Positions 44,001 through 53,578 of a stretch of 64,000 nt of DNA are shown here, in pieces. Made by a program: the position numbers and the translations under genes. Under the pieces are notes generated by a model that did no database searches, was not told the DNA's origin, and saw nothing but the letters and a program-made list of their open reading frames with translations. The first letter of the stretch is position 1. Each line of letters starts with the position of its first letter. The DNA is from Leguminivora glycinivorella (Eukaryota; Arthropoda; Insecta; Lepidoptera; Tortricidae), in contig NC_062978.1 in assembly GCF_023078275.1 (NCBI RefSeq), forward strand, positions 26,185,967 to 26,249,966, in the 5' to 3' direction.

Positions 44001-44180
44001 GTCACAAGAAAACGCTAACCCAACTTATCTTAAATACTACGTTGATCTTTCTTTCATGCGGGGGCTTCGCCCCCGAGCCCCCTTTGTTTGCTCTTAAAGG
44101 TCACAAGAAAACGCTAACCCAACTTATTTTAAATACTACGTTGATCTTTCTTTCATGCTTCCCCCTCGAGCCCCCCCCCC
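41075..44180. repeat. Tandem array of ~101-bp units, each with a GC hairpin
   Basis: 22 intact units carry 'gcggggg-cttcg-ccccc' type hairpins (5-7 G, loop TTC closed by C-G, matching C run), first at about 41160 and last at about 44070; a degenerate last unit reads 'gcttccccctcgagcc'. Consensus blocks: 'aacccaacttattttaaata', 'cgttgatctttcttttatgc', hairpin, 'gagccccc'. Two spacer types alternate irregularly: 'cgttactcttaagggtcac...aaccctaa' and 'tttgctcttaaaggtcac...aacgctaa'. Open frames within it result from the repeat period and are not genes. Confidence 0.95.
41623..42385 (-). mobile_element. Retroposon inserted in the hairpin array, 16-bp TSD
   Basis: The direct repeat GGGTCACAAGAAAACC flanks it (41607-41622 and 42386-42401), and a T run at its left edge is the poly(A) tail of a minus-strand insert. 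The minus-strand 3' part ('ggggtttagtccgtgtgagt', 'cggacatacccac') resembles the 3' UTR of lepidopteran R1-type LINEs from memory. The remainder holds three ~75-bp GC-rich direct repeats (about 41995-42215: 'agggagaacggcgcaccg' and variants). GC-rich unlike its surroundings. Confidence 0.8.
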
Positions 44181-44189
44181 CTTTTTCTG

Positions 44190-44705
44190 TTCTTATCTTC
44201 CGGCACCATCATCAGATCTTGAAACCTAATCGTAGTCATAGTTCATTACAAGACTTTTCTAAGAAGCCCAAAAACAGCTATGATACGATATTCCATCATG
44301 TAGTTCCAGTTCATATCTTCCGGCTCCATCATCAGACCTTGAAACCTAATCGTAGTCAAAGTTCATTACAAGACTTTTCTAAGAAGCCCAAAAACAGCTG
44401 TGATACGATGTTCCATCATGTAGTTCCAGTTCATATCTTCCGGCTCCATCATCAGACCTTGAAACCTAATCGTAGTCAAAGTTCATTACAAGACTTTTCT
44501 AAGAAACCCAAAAACAGCTGTGATACGATGTTCCATCATGTAGTTCCAGTTCATATCTTTCGGCTTCATCATCAGACCTTGAAACCTAATTGTAGTCAAA
44601 GTTCATTGCAAGACTTTTCTAAGAAACCCAAAAACGGCTATGATACGATGTTCCATCATGTAGTTCCAGTTCATATCTTCCGACTCCATCATCAGATCAG
44701 CTCAA
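44190..44705. repeat. 120-bp tandem array, about 4.3 copies
   Basis: 'atcttccggctccatcatca' recurs at exactly 120-bp spacing (44315, 44435, 44555 and 44675, with small changes; a first variant at 44203). As 120 is divisible by 3, a long frame (43985-44839) stays open with a 40-residue repeat; this is a consequence of the period. Confidence 0.95.
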
Positions 44706-44851
44706 CAGTACCATATTATTGTATTGTCATCGGAACTACATATAGCTGCCAATTTTCATTACGCTACGACTCCTGGAAGATGGTTAAATTAGCTTCCTCA
44801 GATTCCATTACATACATAGTTACATACACGACGACCTAATAAAAGCGTGTT
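44706..44851 (+). other. End of the array-bearing insertion
   Basis: 'cattacatacatagttacat' and 'cgacgacctaataaaagcgt' directly precede the resumption of the fold-back arm at 44852. 'aataaaagcgtgtt' is the inverse of 'aacacgcttttat' near the insertion's left end (39981). Confidence 0.5.
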
Positions 44852-45415
44852 AAAAATAGGCCAACCTACCTCTATAAATATTAGATCACCTAGTGACGTA
44901 TTTAATTTTTTACAAATACTTTCTTATGCTCACTCAATCCTCACACTTTTGAAAAGCCGAATTTTGATGAAAAACATAAGATTTAGACCGCTATTATATG
45001 TGTATAGTTTAGTAAAAGTGAAATGGGAATTTGTAAAATACAAAACGAACCACTAACGTGTCAGGTTTTTTTATAATAAATTTTTGTAAGTGCTCACTCA
45101 GTCCACACGTTTTGAGAAAGTTAAAAATGTAAATATCTTACGATTTGTAGCACCTAAGACACTCGAAAGTACTTCAACATTTAGTAAAAATTTTTACTAA
45201 ATATCCACCATCTAATATTTTATATTCGTTGTCTGGTTTTAAAGATATTCAGACATAACTTTTCTCATACAAATGTATCAAGTAGGGTGACCACACTATG
45301 TCGGCTCCTGATTTTCCCCACCTTCCCATTGTCATATTGAGATTGGGGAGTTTCGTTCAATTTTGATAATAGTTTATATTAAACTAATACCATATTCATT
45401 CTCCATCTGCAAACT

Positions 45416-45670
45416 TGCTAGCTTGTAAATGGGAGCGAGAAATAGTTATTATTTTCTCGCTCCCACTTACAAATCCGGTACGCTCATCTGTTAACACGAT
45501 TAGATTACCAGGTTCTGGTTTCTTACTAGTGAAGTATTATATTCTTTGTTTCTTACCAATTATCATTCATGTCCTTTTTAATGCATGAATGTCGATATGA
45601 TTATTATCCTGACGTCGATAAAAATTACACAATACACATCATCACTAGGCCAAGAACATAACCTAAAAAC
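45416..45670. other. Loop of the large fold-back
   Basis: 255 bp between the arms. It contains a small hairpin 'gggagcgagaaa' / 'ttttctcgctccc' at 45430-45468. No frame. Confidence 0.7.
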
Positions 45671-46833
45671 AGTTTGCAGATGGAGAATGAATATGGTATT
45701 AGTTTAATATAAACTATTATTAAAATTGAACGAAACTCCCCAATCTCAATATGACAATGGGAAGGTGGGGAAAATCAGGAGCCGACATAGTGTGGTCACC
45801 CTACTTGATACATTTGTATGAGAAAAGTTATGTCTGAATATCTTTAAAACCAGACAACGAATATAAAATATTAGATGGTGGATATTTAGTAAAAATTTTT
45901 ACTAAATGTTGAAGTACTTTCGAGTGTCTTAGGTGCTACAAATCGTAAGATATTTACGTTTTTAACTTTCTCAAAACGTGTGGACTGAGTGAGCACTTAC
46001 AAAAATTTATTATAAAAAAACCTGACACGTTAGTGGTTCGTTTTGTATTTTACAAATTCCCATTTCACTTTTACTAAACTATACACATATAATAGCGGTC
46101 TAAATCTTATGTTTTTCATCAAAATTCGGCTTTTCAAAAGTGTGAGGATTGAGTGAGCATAAGAAAGTATTTGTAAAAAATTAAATACGTCACTAGGTGA
46201 TCTAATATTTATAGAGGTAGGTTGGCCTATTTTTTACTAAATGTTACTATATAAATATTATATGTTAAATGAATATATTCACTGTTTTCGTTGGTAGTTT
46301 GTGAGAACTGAGTGAGCACATGTTAATGGCTGTATCTTTTGATTTATCTTTTTACAAATTCAGAAATTCGTTTTACAATTGTTTTAGAACTTTTACTAAA
46401 TGATCAGCATATTTTTTTTTATTTTCGGAAGGTGCTCACTCAATCCACACACACACTGCTAAAATTACACCATGACACCGTGTATGTGATATTCTCCAGC
46501 AAAAGTACTATATTATTGTCTTCCAACAAGTAATTAGTATAAAGATACAAGCAAATTTCATCCATATTGTAAGCAGGGTGTGGTACCTTTTACTAGAGAA
46601 TGTCACATAAATTAGTAAAAATAAAATTGCCTTTTAAATCTACATTATTTTATTATATCTTAAATTAATAAAAAACTAAATAACAATAAGGTGGTCAAGT
46701 TCTATGATTTCCATTCCACGGCCTGCGGGTTTCTCTTTTCAAATGGGAAGGTCTGTTTATATCTCGCTATGCCGAGACTCACAAATGCTGAAACAGAAAA
46801 TATTACTAATTATACATCAATTCCCCACAAACG

Positions 46834-46980
46834 CCCCATACACACCTGGAGGCGGAGTGTAGAGAACGAGTTGCGGGAGTTCGGACTTAGTTGGATCGAG
46901 GCCAAGGCGGTTGGTCAAGATAGAAAGGCGGAAGGTGGAAGGATCTTGTGGAGGCCCTATGCACCTATGGGGTGCCCTAG
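46834..46980 (+). pseudogene. RTE-type LINE, extreme C-terminus
   Basis: Reads KRPIHTWRRSVENELREFGL then SWIEAKAVGQDRKA; after a frameshift near 46928 it continues WKDLVEALCTYGVP and a stop. HTWRR.(V)E.EL...G..W.EA....DR..W..LVEALC is a pattern I know from the end of RTE/BovB-like retrotransposon proteins. About 48 residues only. Confidence 0.65.
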
Positions 46981-46984
46981 GACG

Positions 46985-47990
46985 ATCAACATACATCAAT
47001 TAGGTAATACTTTACTGGGGGTAGGGATGACATTATTTTGCAAAAGGTAGGTATCACATTGGTGCTGGTCAAAAGAATGTGTTAATAGGTAAGTATCAAT
47101 AATAATAATATCACAGGGAAAAATGTTTTTAATGCAATTTAGTAAGTTAGACAGAATAGCTTGACAGCTATTCAGAAACTTCATTACAATTAATTTATTG
47201 TATGTTGAAAATAATTTTGTGGAAATATTAAAAAAAGACAAGATCTCAGTTTCAAAGTTTGTTCTGCTTTTAAAAATAGGAAAAAACTGGAAAAATTGTA
47301 TAACATAATTATATACATAAACTCAATATTTCACTGACAATTTTTTTGCAGATAGAGAACAGTCAAAGAAAATGTATAGGGCCCCATACATGTTGTTACC
47401 AAACGACCTTTCCGAACAGGATGTTAAAATGCTTGCTATTTAGCTCTAATTATTATAAAAGTCTTTATCTATTTCATAAACACAATGGTATTGCTATGAA
47501 TAAACTTATCAGGTACACAATATTGCCAATTTATTTATGCCAATTATCAGTACAACAGGATACTGGGAGCGAATGGCGGAGTCTAGTGTCGAAGTCCAAG
47601 ATCCACTTTAGGTTGCTGAGCCAGCGCAGGAAGTAATTAGGTAAGTAATTGTTTTTTAAATCTTTATTTTTACAAAAATAAGGGGTTTTGTCACCCCTGT
47701 ATTGATATTTGAAAGTATATTACTACTAAAGTATTATAACAATAATTGATTACATAACTAACAGTAAACAAAAATTAGAATTCATTGCTTAAATAATGCT
47801 TGTTACCAACTATTTAATATCTTAAAAAAAACCTGCTTGTCTGAAGGTTTGCAAAGTTGAAATGTGTGTATTTATGGAATGTAAAAATTGAAATGTTTGA
47901 AGTAATAATGGTGCAATCCCAGTTTTGTAAATTCTGCCTACTTTCTTTCTTACAACCTTCAAAAATTACTTTAAAACTAAAAGTAATTTA
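46985..47990. other. Possible gene region, nothing firmly assigned
   Basis: On the plus strand 'atttttttgcag' at about 47341-47352 precedes a short open stretch reading REQSKKMYRAPYMLLPNDLS then EQDVKMLAI and a stop, which could be a terminal exon. It is also where a second exon of the minus-strand DMAC1-like gene might lie. Neither could be confirmed. Confidence 0.25.
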
Positions 47991-47995
47991 CTTAC

Positions 47996-48152
47996 TGAGG
48001 GAAAAAGTAGAAACCAGTATTCTTCCAGGCAAGGTTTTGTTTTTAAACGCCAAATTTGCAAGATAACCTCCAATACCGATGAGACCCACAGCCCCCACGA
48101 TTCTGCAGCCCAAACAGTCTCGAGGCGTTGCGTCTTCGGTTTTTGCTGACAT
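47996..48152 (-). CDS. DMAC1/TMEM261-like small mitochondrial membrane protein, exon 1
   Basis: An ATG with A at -3 opens MSAKTEDATPRDCLGCRIVG then AVGLIGIGGYLANLAFKNK and LPGRILVSTFSL. The C-x2-C-R motif directly followed by a glycine-rich hydrophobic segment ending GGY is the hallmark I recognise of DMAC1 (TMEM261), an assembly factor for the distal membrane arm of respiratory complex I. 'ctca' is followed by GTAAGTAAAT, a good donor in phase 1, at 47995; without splicing the frame would end three codons later (K, then TAA) giving 53 residues, shorter than the ~100-residue family. The second exon was not found. A MITE sits about 190 bp upstream. Confidence 0.5.
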
Positions 48153-48344
48153 TTTGAAGAAGTATACTGGAATATTACTCTATTATTATAATAATCTCAT
48201 AGTTTATATAGTAAATGATAAGGTGATCAGTGTTTAGATTTTCGCTTCTAATCTAAACGTCACTCACTGGTGTGACGTGTGACATTGGCAGCTGTCATTT
48301 GGCTGTCTTGCAAAGTGAAATGTCAAAATGCGTTCCTTTAGTTT

Positions 48345-48477
48345 TAAATAGCACTAACACATTACCGAACAAAAATTCCAATTGATGCCATACGACTAAA
48401 TAAATTACCGAACCGCAAAAACTTGGTGCTACTTAAGTTTATGGAAAACTGTTTGCATGGTTCGGTAATGTGTTAGC
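48345..48477. repeat. TIR MITE 'tagcactaacacattaccg'
   Basis: 'tagcactaacacattaccga' and its complement 'tcggtaatgtgttagcacta' form 22-bp perfect TIRs around about 90 bp. Located just upstream of the DMAC1-like start. Confidence 0.9.
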
Positions 48478-48479
48478 AC

Positions 48480-48834
48480 TATTAGCCGAGCTGAACGTTT
48501 TAAGTGCTCTCTACACTCGCGCCACGATACGCGCGCGAGTGTGGAGGGCGCTTTGGAAAAAATCAGAACCCTGATCTTACTTACCATTACTTACACTAAC
48601 TTTGCGGATTTTTTACTGACAAGTGTTCTTTATCTCTTTCTTACTCTTTCTCTGTTCCATACTAAATAAAGCTGCAACAGACGAGCACACCGGACCGCAA
48701 CCGTGATACTGTCAGCAACTAAGCAGCACAACGGTCTGGAATACCCGTCTTTTACATATAGCATTAAAATCCGGTGCCATTGTGTTAAGTACGTATATTC
48801 TGGCACACTCACTTTGTCAACAATAGTACATTTC
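48480..48834. other. No gene recognised
   Basis: A short inverted pair 'ctacactcgcgc' / 'gcgcgagtgtgg' is at 48511-48545. Otherwise nothing. Confidence 0.4.
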
Positions 48835-49050
48835 GATACAAGTGCGTAAAAGAGGAAGTTCGAAACGAGTGGCGATAAGTTAAAACACGACCGAAGGGAG
48901 TGTTTTAAATCGACACGAGTTACGAATTTCCTTTTCGCACGTGTATCGAACGACGTTTTTCAGTACAGATGGCCCTCCGAAGTTTCGACCTGGCATATAA
49001 TGAACCACTTCTCGCACTAGTGCGTAAAAAAACCACCATCTGTACTGAAA
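48835..49050. repeat. Fold-back repeat 'aagtgcgtaaaagagg', copy 2
   Basis: Parallel to 36755-36990. It ends 'catctgtactgaaaa', exactly where the next LINE's 3' tail begins, so it was the insertion target. Confidence 0.8.
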
Positions 49051-49280
49051 AAAGTAAAAAGTAAAAGTAAAAGTAAAAAGTATTTATTAAGCAAACACAA
49101 AATGAACATATTAGTACATCTGGCGGACCCCAAACTAGGCTGAGCCTGTATCTTGGGACCCTGGAGTGCGAACAAAATTAGAATTATTACTTAACTTAGG
49201 TTTATGAAGACTGGAAGAGCCAAGGTAACATTATTTACTACTTGCTACTTATAATATTATTTTTATTTACAATATATACA

Positions 49281-49283
<3 letters not shown>

Positions 49284-49334
<51 letters not shown>

Positions 49335-49348
49335 CATGTACATGTGCT

Positions 49349-49387
<39 letters not shown>

Positions 49388-49405
49388 GCGTGCGCGCGTG
49401 TGTAC
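49284..49405. repeat. (TG)n microsatellite
   Basis: Interrupted TG array in two blocks inside the LINE 3' UTR. Confidence 0.95.
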
Positions 49406-49422
49406 GTGAGCTGCTAACCGTA

Positions 49423-50395
49423 TTACCGAGTCAGGAGAATGGTCTCCGTATCAGCATACGAAAGTTCCAGTAACCACCTCTTCACAAACGCCTTGAGCTT
49501 ATTTATTGTGTAGCTAGCAATAAAATGTTGTTTGGATATGTAATTATACATGCGTGGATGCATGTATCGAGGTGAGCGCTTGGCAAATGCGGATCTGTAA
49601 TTTGGAAGAGGTACTCTAAAATTACGTCGTTCGAGAAGTTGCGCCAGGATTGGCAGAGCTTTGACATCCACATGAGCTCTAACTATGGCCTTTTGGATAT
49701 AAAGCCGTCTCACGCTCAGCAGCTTCGTTTGGCGGTAAAGATCATCCGTTGGGAAACGAAAGGGTTTCCTAAACATTACTTTGATTACAGCGCGCTGCGC
49801 TCTCTCCAATCGCAGCAATGTGGTCTTGTTAGCGCTACCCCAGACCAAAATCCCGTATTGCAGAATGGATTGGCAAAGAGCGCAGTACACCTGGCGAAGC
49901 ACTTGCTCCGACGCGCAATCGCGTAGTTTTTTCATGACATATATGCATTTCCTCACTCGTCCACATAACATGGAGATATGCTGCTGAAATGATAAGAACT
50001 CGTCAATTATTAGCCCTAGGTACTTTACTATGTGCGTTCTCGCCAACTTACTGCAGGAACATGAATTGGGACTGTTTGCACTGCCAAGATTAGGGCAACC
50101 CTTACAGTGAATAGTTAGGCTCTTACCAGGGGGGGCTAAAGAAAAAGATGTTTTGGAAAAAGTGAGAAAGGTTGACTTAATAACATTAAGGGTAAGAAGA
50201 TTGCTGTCTAACCAAGCGCCAATATCTGCCAAGCCAAGCTCCGCATTGGCAAATGCATCGTCCCATGTCTTCCCGTGAAATAAAACCGCTGTGTCGTCTG
50301 CATAGCAGATTACTTCTGCGTTAAGCAATTGAAGATTAAAAATGTCATTAACATTAATTAGAAAAAGCGTTGGGCCAAGGATACTGCCTACTGAA
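49423..50395 (-). pseudogene. Reverse transcriptase fragment, jockey/CR1 type
   Basis: Begins inside RT motif B (SILGPTLFLINVNDIF, 50393-50346), continues to the catalytic CYADDTAVLF and GAWLDSNLLTLNVIKS, then KYLGLIIDEFLSFQQHI and SILQYGILVWGSANKTTLLR. It stays open to a stop at 49423 with LELSYADTETILLTR. The RT palm N-terminal half, endonuclease and ORF1 are missing (5' truncation at about 50395). The intact frame suggests a fairly young insertion. It is a different family from the 18- and 38-kb LINEs. Confidence 0.8.
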
Positions 50396-50399
50396 AAGA

Positions 50400-50765
50400 A
50401 TATTATGTTCGTGTTTCGTGCCTTTTCTGTTGTCTAACAATGTGGTTGATTGATTTTGTTATTAGCTAGCATTCATTAGGTACCCTTTAACATTATTCAA
50501 ACACACAAGTCAGCCCTAAAACCTAAAGTTTTTTTTTTAGGTAAGTTTTTTTGCCTAACGTTAGTATCTTGGTATGTACTGAAATAACGGCCGTCAGGCA
50601 AAGTTGGCGAGGATGCATTGTGTAGTGCACTAGCGGAAGTAGCTAAGTTATTGTATTCATGAGAATTAACATCTGACTTGCCTGGGATCTTGCTCTATCC
50701 TTTACCCTTGTGGAAGATAAAGTTTGCCGTAGTGAGTAGGCTTGGGTCAAAAACAAGCCGTACGA
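50400..50765. other. No gene recognised
   Basis: Flank of the LINE insertion; no inverted repeat or exon seen. Confidence 0.4.
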
Positions 50766-50767
50766 CA

Positions 50768-50921
50768 ACGTAGCCGAATGCACAAACGCTCACGAAACGC
50801 TCACAATAATGTCTCTTTCGTATCTCTATCGCTCTTGCGTATTGGCGCGAAAAAGCCAGACTACATTTCTACGGCGTATCGGTGGCGTTTCGCGTCGCAG
50901 AAATACCATTCGGCTACGCCC
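50768..50921. repeat. MITE family Q, copy 7
   Basis: 'cgtagccgaatgcacaaacg' to 'taccattcggctacg' with the shared core 'ctcttgcgtattggcgcga'. Confidence 0.85.
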
Positions 50922-51239
50922 CCAGAATACGCTCGCGCGGTGACACAACACAGCGCGCATTGTGAGCGGACTTGTCTGAATATGGATTAAATGTTAACCA
51001 TTTAGCTAATTGTTTTAATCCAAAATGTTGTTTTAATTTCTTATGTGTCATTCAATACTTATTAGAAGTTTACAGTTGCAAAATATAGGCTTAGAAGTTG
51101 CCATGTGCAGAACGCGCGCGGATCGATGATTTGATTTGAAAACGCTCGAAATCTGCTCCACACGGCGCACCGCCATCATTGCGCTACGCTAACGCTGCGC
51201 TTTCAAAACGCGCATGTGTGGCCGAGCTTTAAGAGGCTC

Positions 51240-51378
51240 GTTGGGTGGACAGCATTCGAAAAACTGCGGGGCACCTCTGGATGAGATTAGCCCAGGACCG
51301 GGATAAGTGGCGTACACGAAGGGAGGCCTATGCTCAGCAGTGGGCGATTAACGGCTGAAACGATGATGATGATGAAGA
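51240..51378 (+). pseudogene. RTE-type LINE 3' end with (GAT)n tail
   Basis: The frame reads VDSIRKTAGHLWMRLAQDRD then KWRTRREAYAQQWAING and a stop, followed by 'cgatgatgatgatg'. D(I)RK.AG..W...AQDR..WR...EAYAQQW is the end of RTE-type ORF2 proteins as I know them. No upstream coding part. Confidence 0.7.
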
Positions 51379-51699
51379 AATGTACTCAATCCAAAATCAT
51401 TACAAATTGAAATTGCTGCTTTGTTTTTACCAGGCGTTCAATTTACGTAAAACAAAAGGTTTACATAAATAAACACAAAGCAAAGCGTAATTTTGGCCGT
51501 AAAACTTCGTTGTTTTACCCAACAAGTTTACACGGCGCTTCCCCAGATTTCCCTTAAGGTCCCTTTTACGATGTTGTATTGGTACTAAAAACGCCTTAAC
51601 TTCACCCGAGACAATATTCAAACAATAAATTTTGTTTAGCAAAAACTTCTGGCTCTCCAGGCAACAGCTGTTGCGTTATTCTTGAAGGTTGCAGAGTCA

Positions 51700-51935
51700 A
51701 GGCACAGTATAATAAAGAGTACTATCGTACAGTATGGCCACTCCCGCTCCCCGCTGAAAGTGCCGCCCACCCCCTCTCGGTTATCTCACAGTTACCGCTT
51801 GTCAAAAACGCGAACAGTCGACCTGTCATATCTCACTCATACAAGCATAGTACGCGTTCACCTACACGAGCATAGACTGTGTGGTAGCAACGCGCCTCTT
51901 TCATATATTTGATCGCCAGTGTCCGAGGTGTGGTC
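51700..51935 (+). repeat. Repeat 'gcacagtataataaagag', copy 2
   Basis: Near-identical inverted partner of 34640-34873 over about 230 bp ('tactatcgtacagtatggcc', 'gccgcccaccccctctcggt'). Confidence 0.9.
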
Positions 51936-51939
51936 AAGG

Positions 51940-52510
51940 ATTGTTTATGGACTAAGAGCCCACAGCCGCCAGCCCTTCCTGATTTTCTCAAAAAAAAGGT
52001 TAAGTAATGATGATTATCAAATCCTTACAGTCTTTTCTATCACAACACATACCTATATATTTAACAATCAGCATTGAGAATTTAAGGAAAGTTAGTACAT
52101 ATTTAAAAAAAAACCTTAAGAATACCAAAAAAATGGCGGACGACGGGCCGAACAAGGTAATATGCAGATACTTATTAAACGTCGATATGAACTTTACACT
52201 GTCCCAAAGTTTCATCCTTGAGAAAATGAGGAAGGTCTTGCGATTCTGGGCAGTCCGTCAATCTTTGAAGTTTGACGTTTAATATAACATTTGCACTGGT
52301 TTTTTGTCAATACTAGTCGAAATCGCTGCCAATTTACAATTTACCTGCGGAGGAATTTACATTGCGGACTGTTGACGTTACATACAATACAGCACACTAA
52401 TTCAAATAAAACTCGTTAAACTCGCATCCCGCATGCGAGTTCTGGCATCTGGCATCTTTTGTTCTAGAATGGCATAAGGCGCAATCTTTGGCATCTTTCC
52501 TACAAGTACG
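51940..52510. other. No gene assigned
   Basis: An ATG at 52133 in good context opens MADDGPNK before 'aag' and a GTAATA, resembling a first exon, but no partner exon or family is seen. 52365-52450 resembles 4680-4790 ('ttacatacaat', 'aataaaactcg', 'gcatgcgagttc'). Confidence 0.3.
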
Positions 52511-52512
52511 AC

Positions 52513-52870
52513 CTATACAGAGTGGGGCATGTAACAAAGGCGAAGAATTGAACTGTAGGCTATTCTCCTTATACTGATCAACATTTGTTCAGTGACTTTT
52601 AAAAATTATGAAGTCTTTAAATTTTTAATTTTTCATACAAAATAAATATTAGCTTCAATGTACGCCATTATTGTTGTCATTGACGTTGTCTATCACACTT
52701 TAGACTTAACAGAATTCGCAATACATTACCTCTTAGAAAAAACTTTCAAGGGTGATAAAAATCAAAATACAAGTTATTTTTAAAAGTCGCCGAACAAAAT
52801 GTTGATCAGTATAAGGAGAATAGCCTAGAGTTCAATTCTACGCCTTTGTTACAGGCCCCACTCTGTATAG
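52513..52870. repeat. TIR element 'tatacagagtggggc'
   Basis: Arms of 70-80 bp: 'ctatacagagtggggcatgt' mirrored by 'aggccccactctgtatag' and 'tctccttatactgatcaaca' mirrored by 'gatcagtataaggaga'. Interior 200 bp, non-coding. Confidence 0.85.
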
Positions 52871-52872
52871 TG

Positions 52873-52973
52873 TTGTACAGTTGACTACAAAGAGATGTAT
52901 GCACTTTTTCATCTTATTACAATGCAATAAGGTGAAAAAGTAGATGTATATCTCTTTGTAGTCAACTGTACGG
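52873..52973. repeat. Small fold-back directly adjoining
   Basis: 'gtacagttgactacaaagag' mirrored by 'ctctttgtagtcaactgtac', continuing through 'ctttttcatcttatt'. Nearly perfect. Confidence 0.85.
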
Positions 52974-53324
52974 TACTTTAAAGGTTTATGGACGGGAAAA
53001 ACGATGATTTTATTATGACACCTCTGTGCTCGTTTCAATAGCCCGTCCTCTGCAAGACATTGTAATAACAACCCTCTGCCAATGTCTCTGGTTCTCGACC
53101 TAATTTCGAGCTGCCAACTTTGTTTTGAACGCCACTCGGCACGAATTGTCTATGATAGCTTCAGGAAGTCAACAGGTTTACTTAAAGTACAATTCTGACT
53201 GCATTTTAAGTTGTGGAAATATTTTCTTCTAGACAACCTTTGGATGGAAGATTTGTTAAGGTCACGTAAGTTCGGGTTCTTCGGTCACTCAGAAACGGAG
53301 CCTACAACAATTTTCTGCGGATTA

Positions 53325-53410
53325 ATAATAAATTATACACCGTTTTTATTGAATTCCGTTAACATTAAGGGAAGGTTCTTTAGGTTCTTAAGGGTCTCTC
53401 ACACTAATAA
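53325..53410. repeat. Dispersed repeat shared with 26820-26890
   Basis: 'tttttattgaattccgttaa' and 'aagggaaggttc' occur at both sites. Confidence 0.55.
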
Positions 53411-53578
53411 ATTCATTTATTATGTATGAAAATGATGAAAATTTTGTTTTTTGCGAATTTAACTAAAAGTGATATACAGGGTGGTTCCTGATAATGAACC
53501 TAGCTACGTGTCGAATTTAACGGAAAACAAAACAAACACGGTGTAGTTATTAAGTAAAAAAAAAGGCACGACAATGTT

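Larger units (their letters stand above)
39565..46520. mobile_element. Large fold-back element, about 2 kb without its nested insertions
   Basis: The right arm is continuous (45671 to about 46452, with weaker matching to about 46520). The left arm is the same sequence inverted but split: 39715-39955 pairs with 46229-46452, and 44852-45415 pairs with 45671-46235. Between the left pieces lie about 4.9 kb of later insertions (39956-44851). Only a handful of mismatches are visible along the arms. No transposase frame is seen. Outermost candidate ends are 'acatatacacggtgt' (39629) and 'acaccgtgtatgtgat' (46475). Confidence 0.8.
49051..50395 (-). mobile_element. 5'-truncated jockey/CR1-type LINE with short TSD
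   Basis: Reads right to left: RT fragment, 3' UTR containing a (CA)n stretch (plus-strand TG at 49284-49380), then a (CTTTTA)n-like tail seen as 'aaaaagtaaaagtaaaag' at 49060. 'tactgaaaa' occurs at both borders (49037-49045 and about 50390), consistent with a 9-bp target duplication. Confidence 0.75.

Noticed and set aside
41075..44180. CRISPR-like regularity of the array
   Set aside because: The whole unit including the 'spacer' is repeated, units are ~101 bp, no cas genes are present, and the genome is eukaryotic.
41075..44839. Long repetitive proteins (FALKGHKKTLTQLILN..., IFRLHHQTLKPNRSQ...)
   Set aside because: They follow the ~101-bp and 120-bp arrays. The 120-bp period is divisible by three, so a frame without stops stays open by construction. 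No start context or family.
47346..47436. Terminal exon after 'tttttttgcag' (REQSKKMYRAPYMLLPNDLS...)
   Set aside because: Acceptor is plausible but there is no upstream exon and no recognised family; left as an unassigned region.
52133..52160. Possible first exon MADDGPNK before GTAATA
   Set aside because: Good ATG context but only eight codons, no partner exon and no family. Recorded only as a lead.
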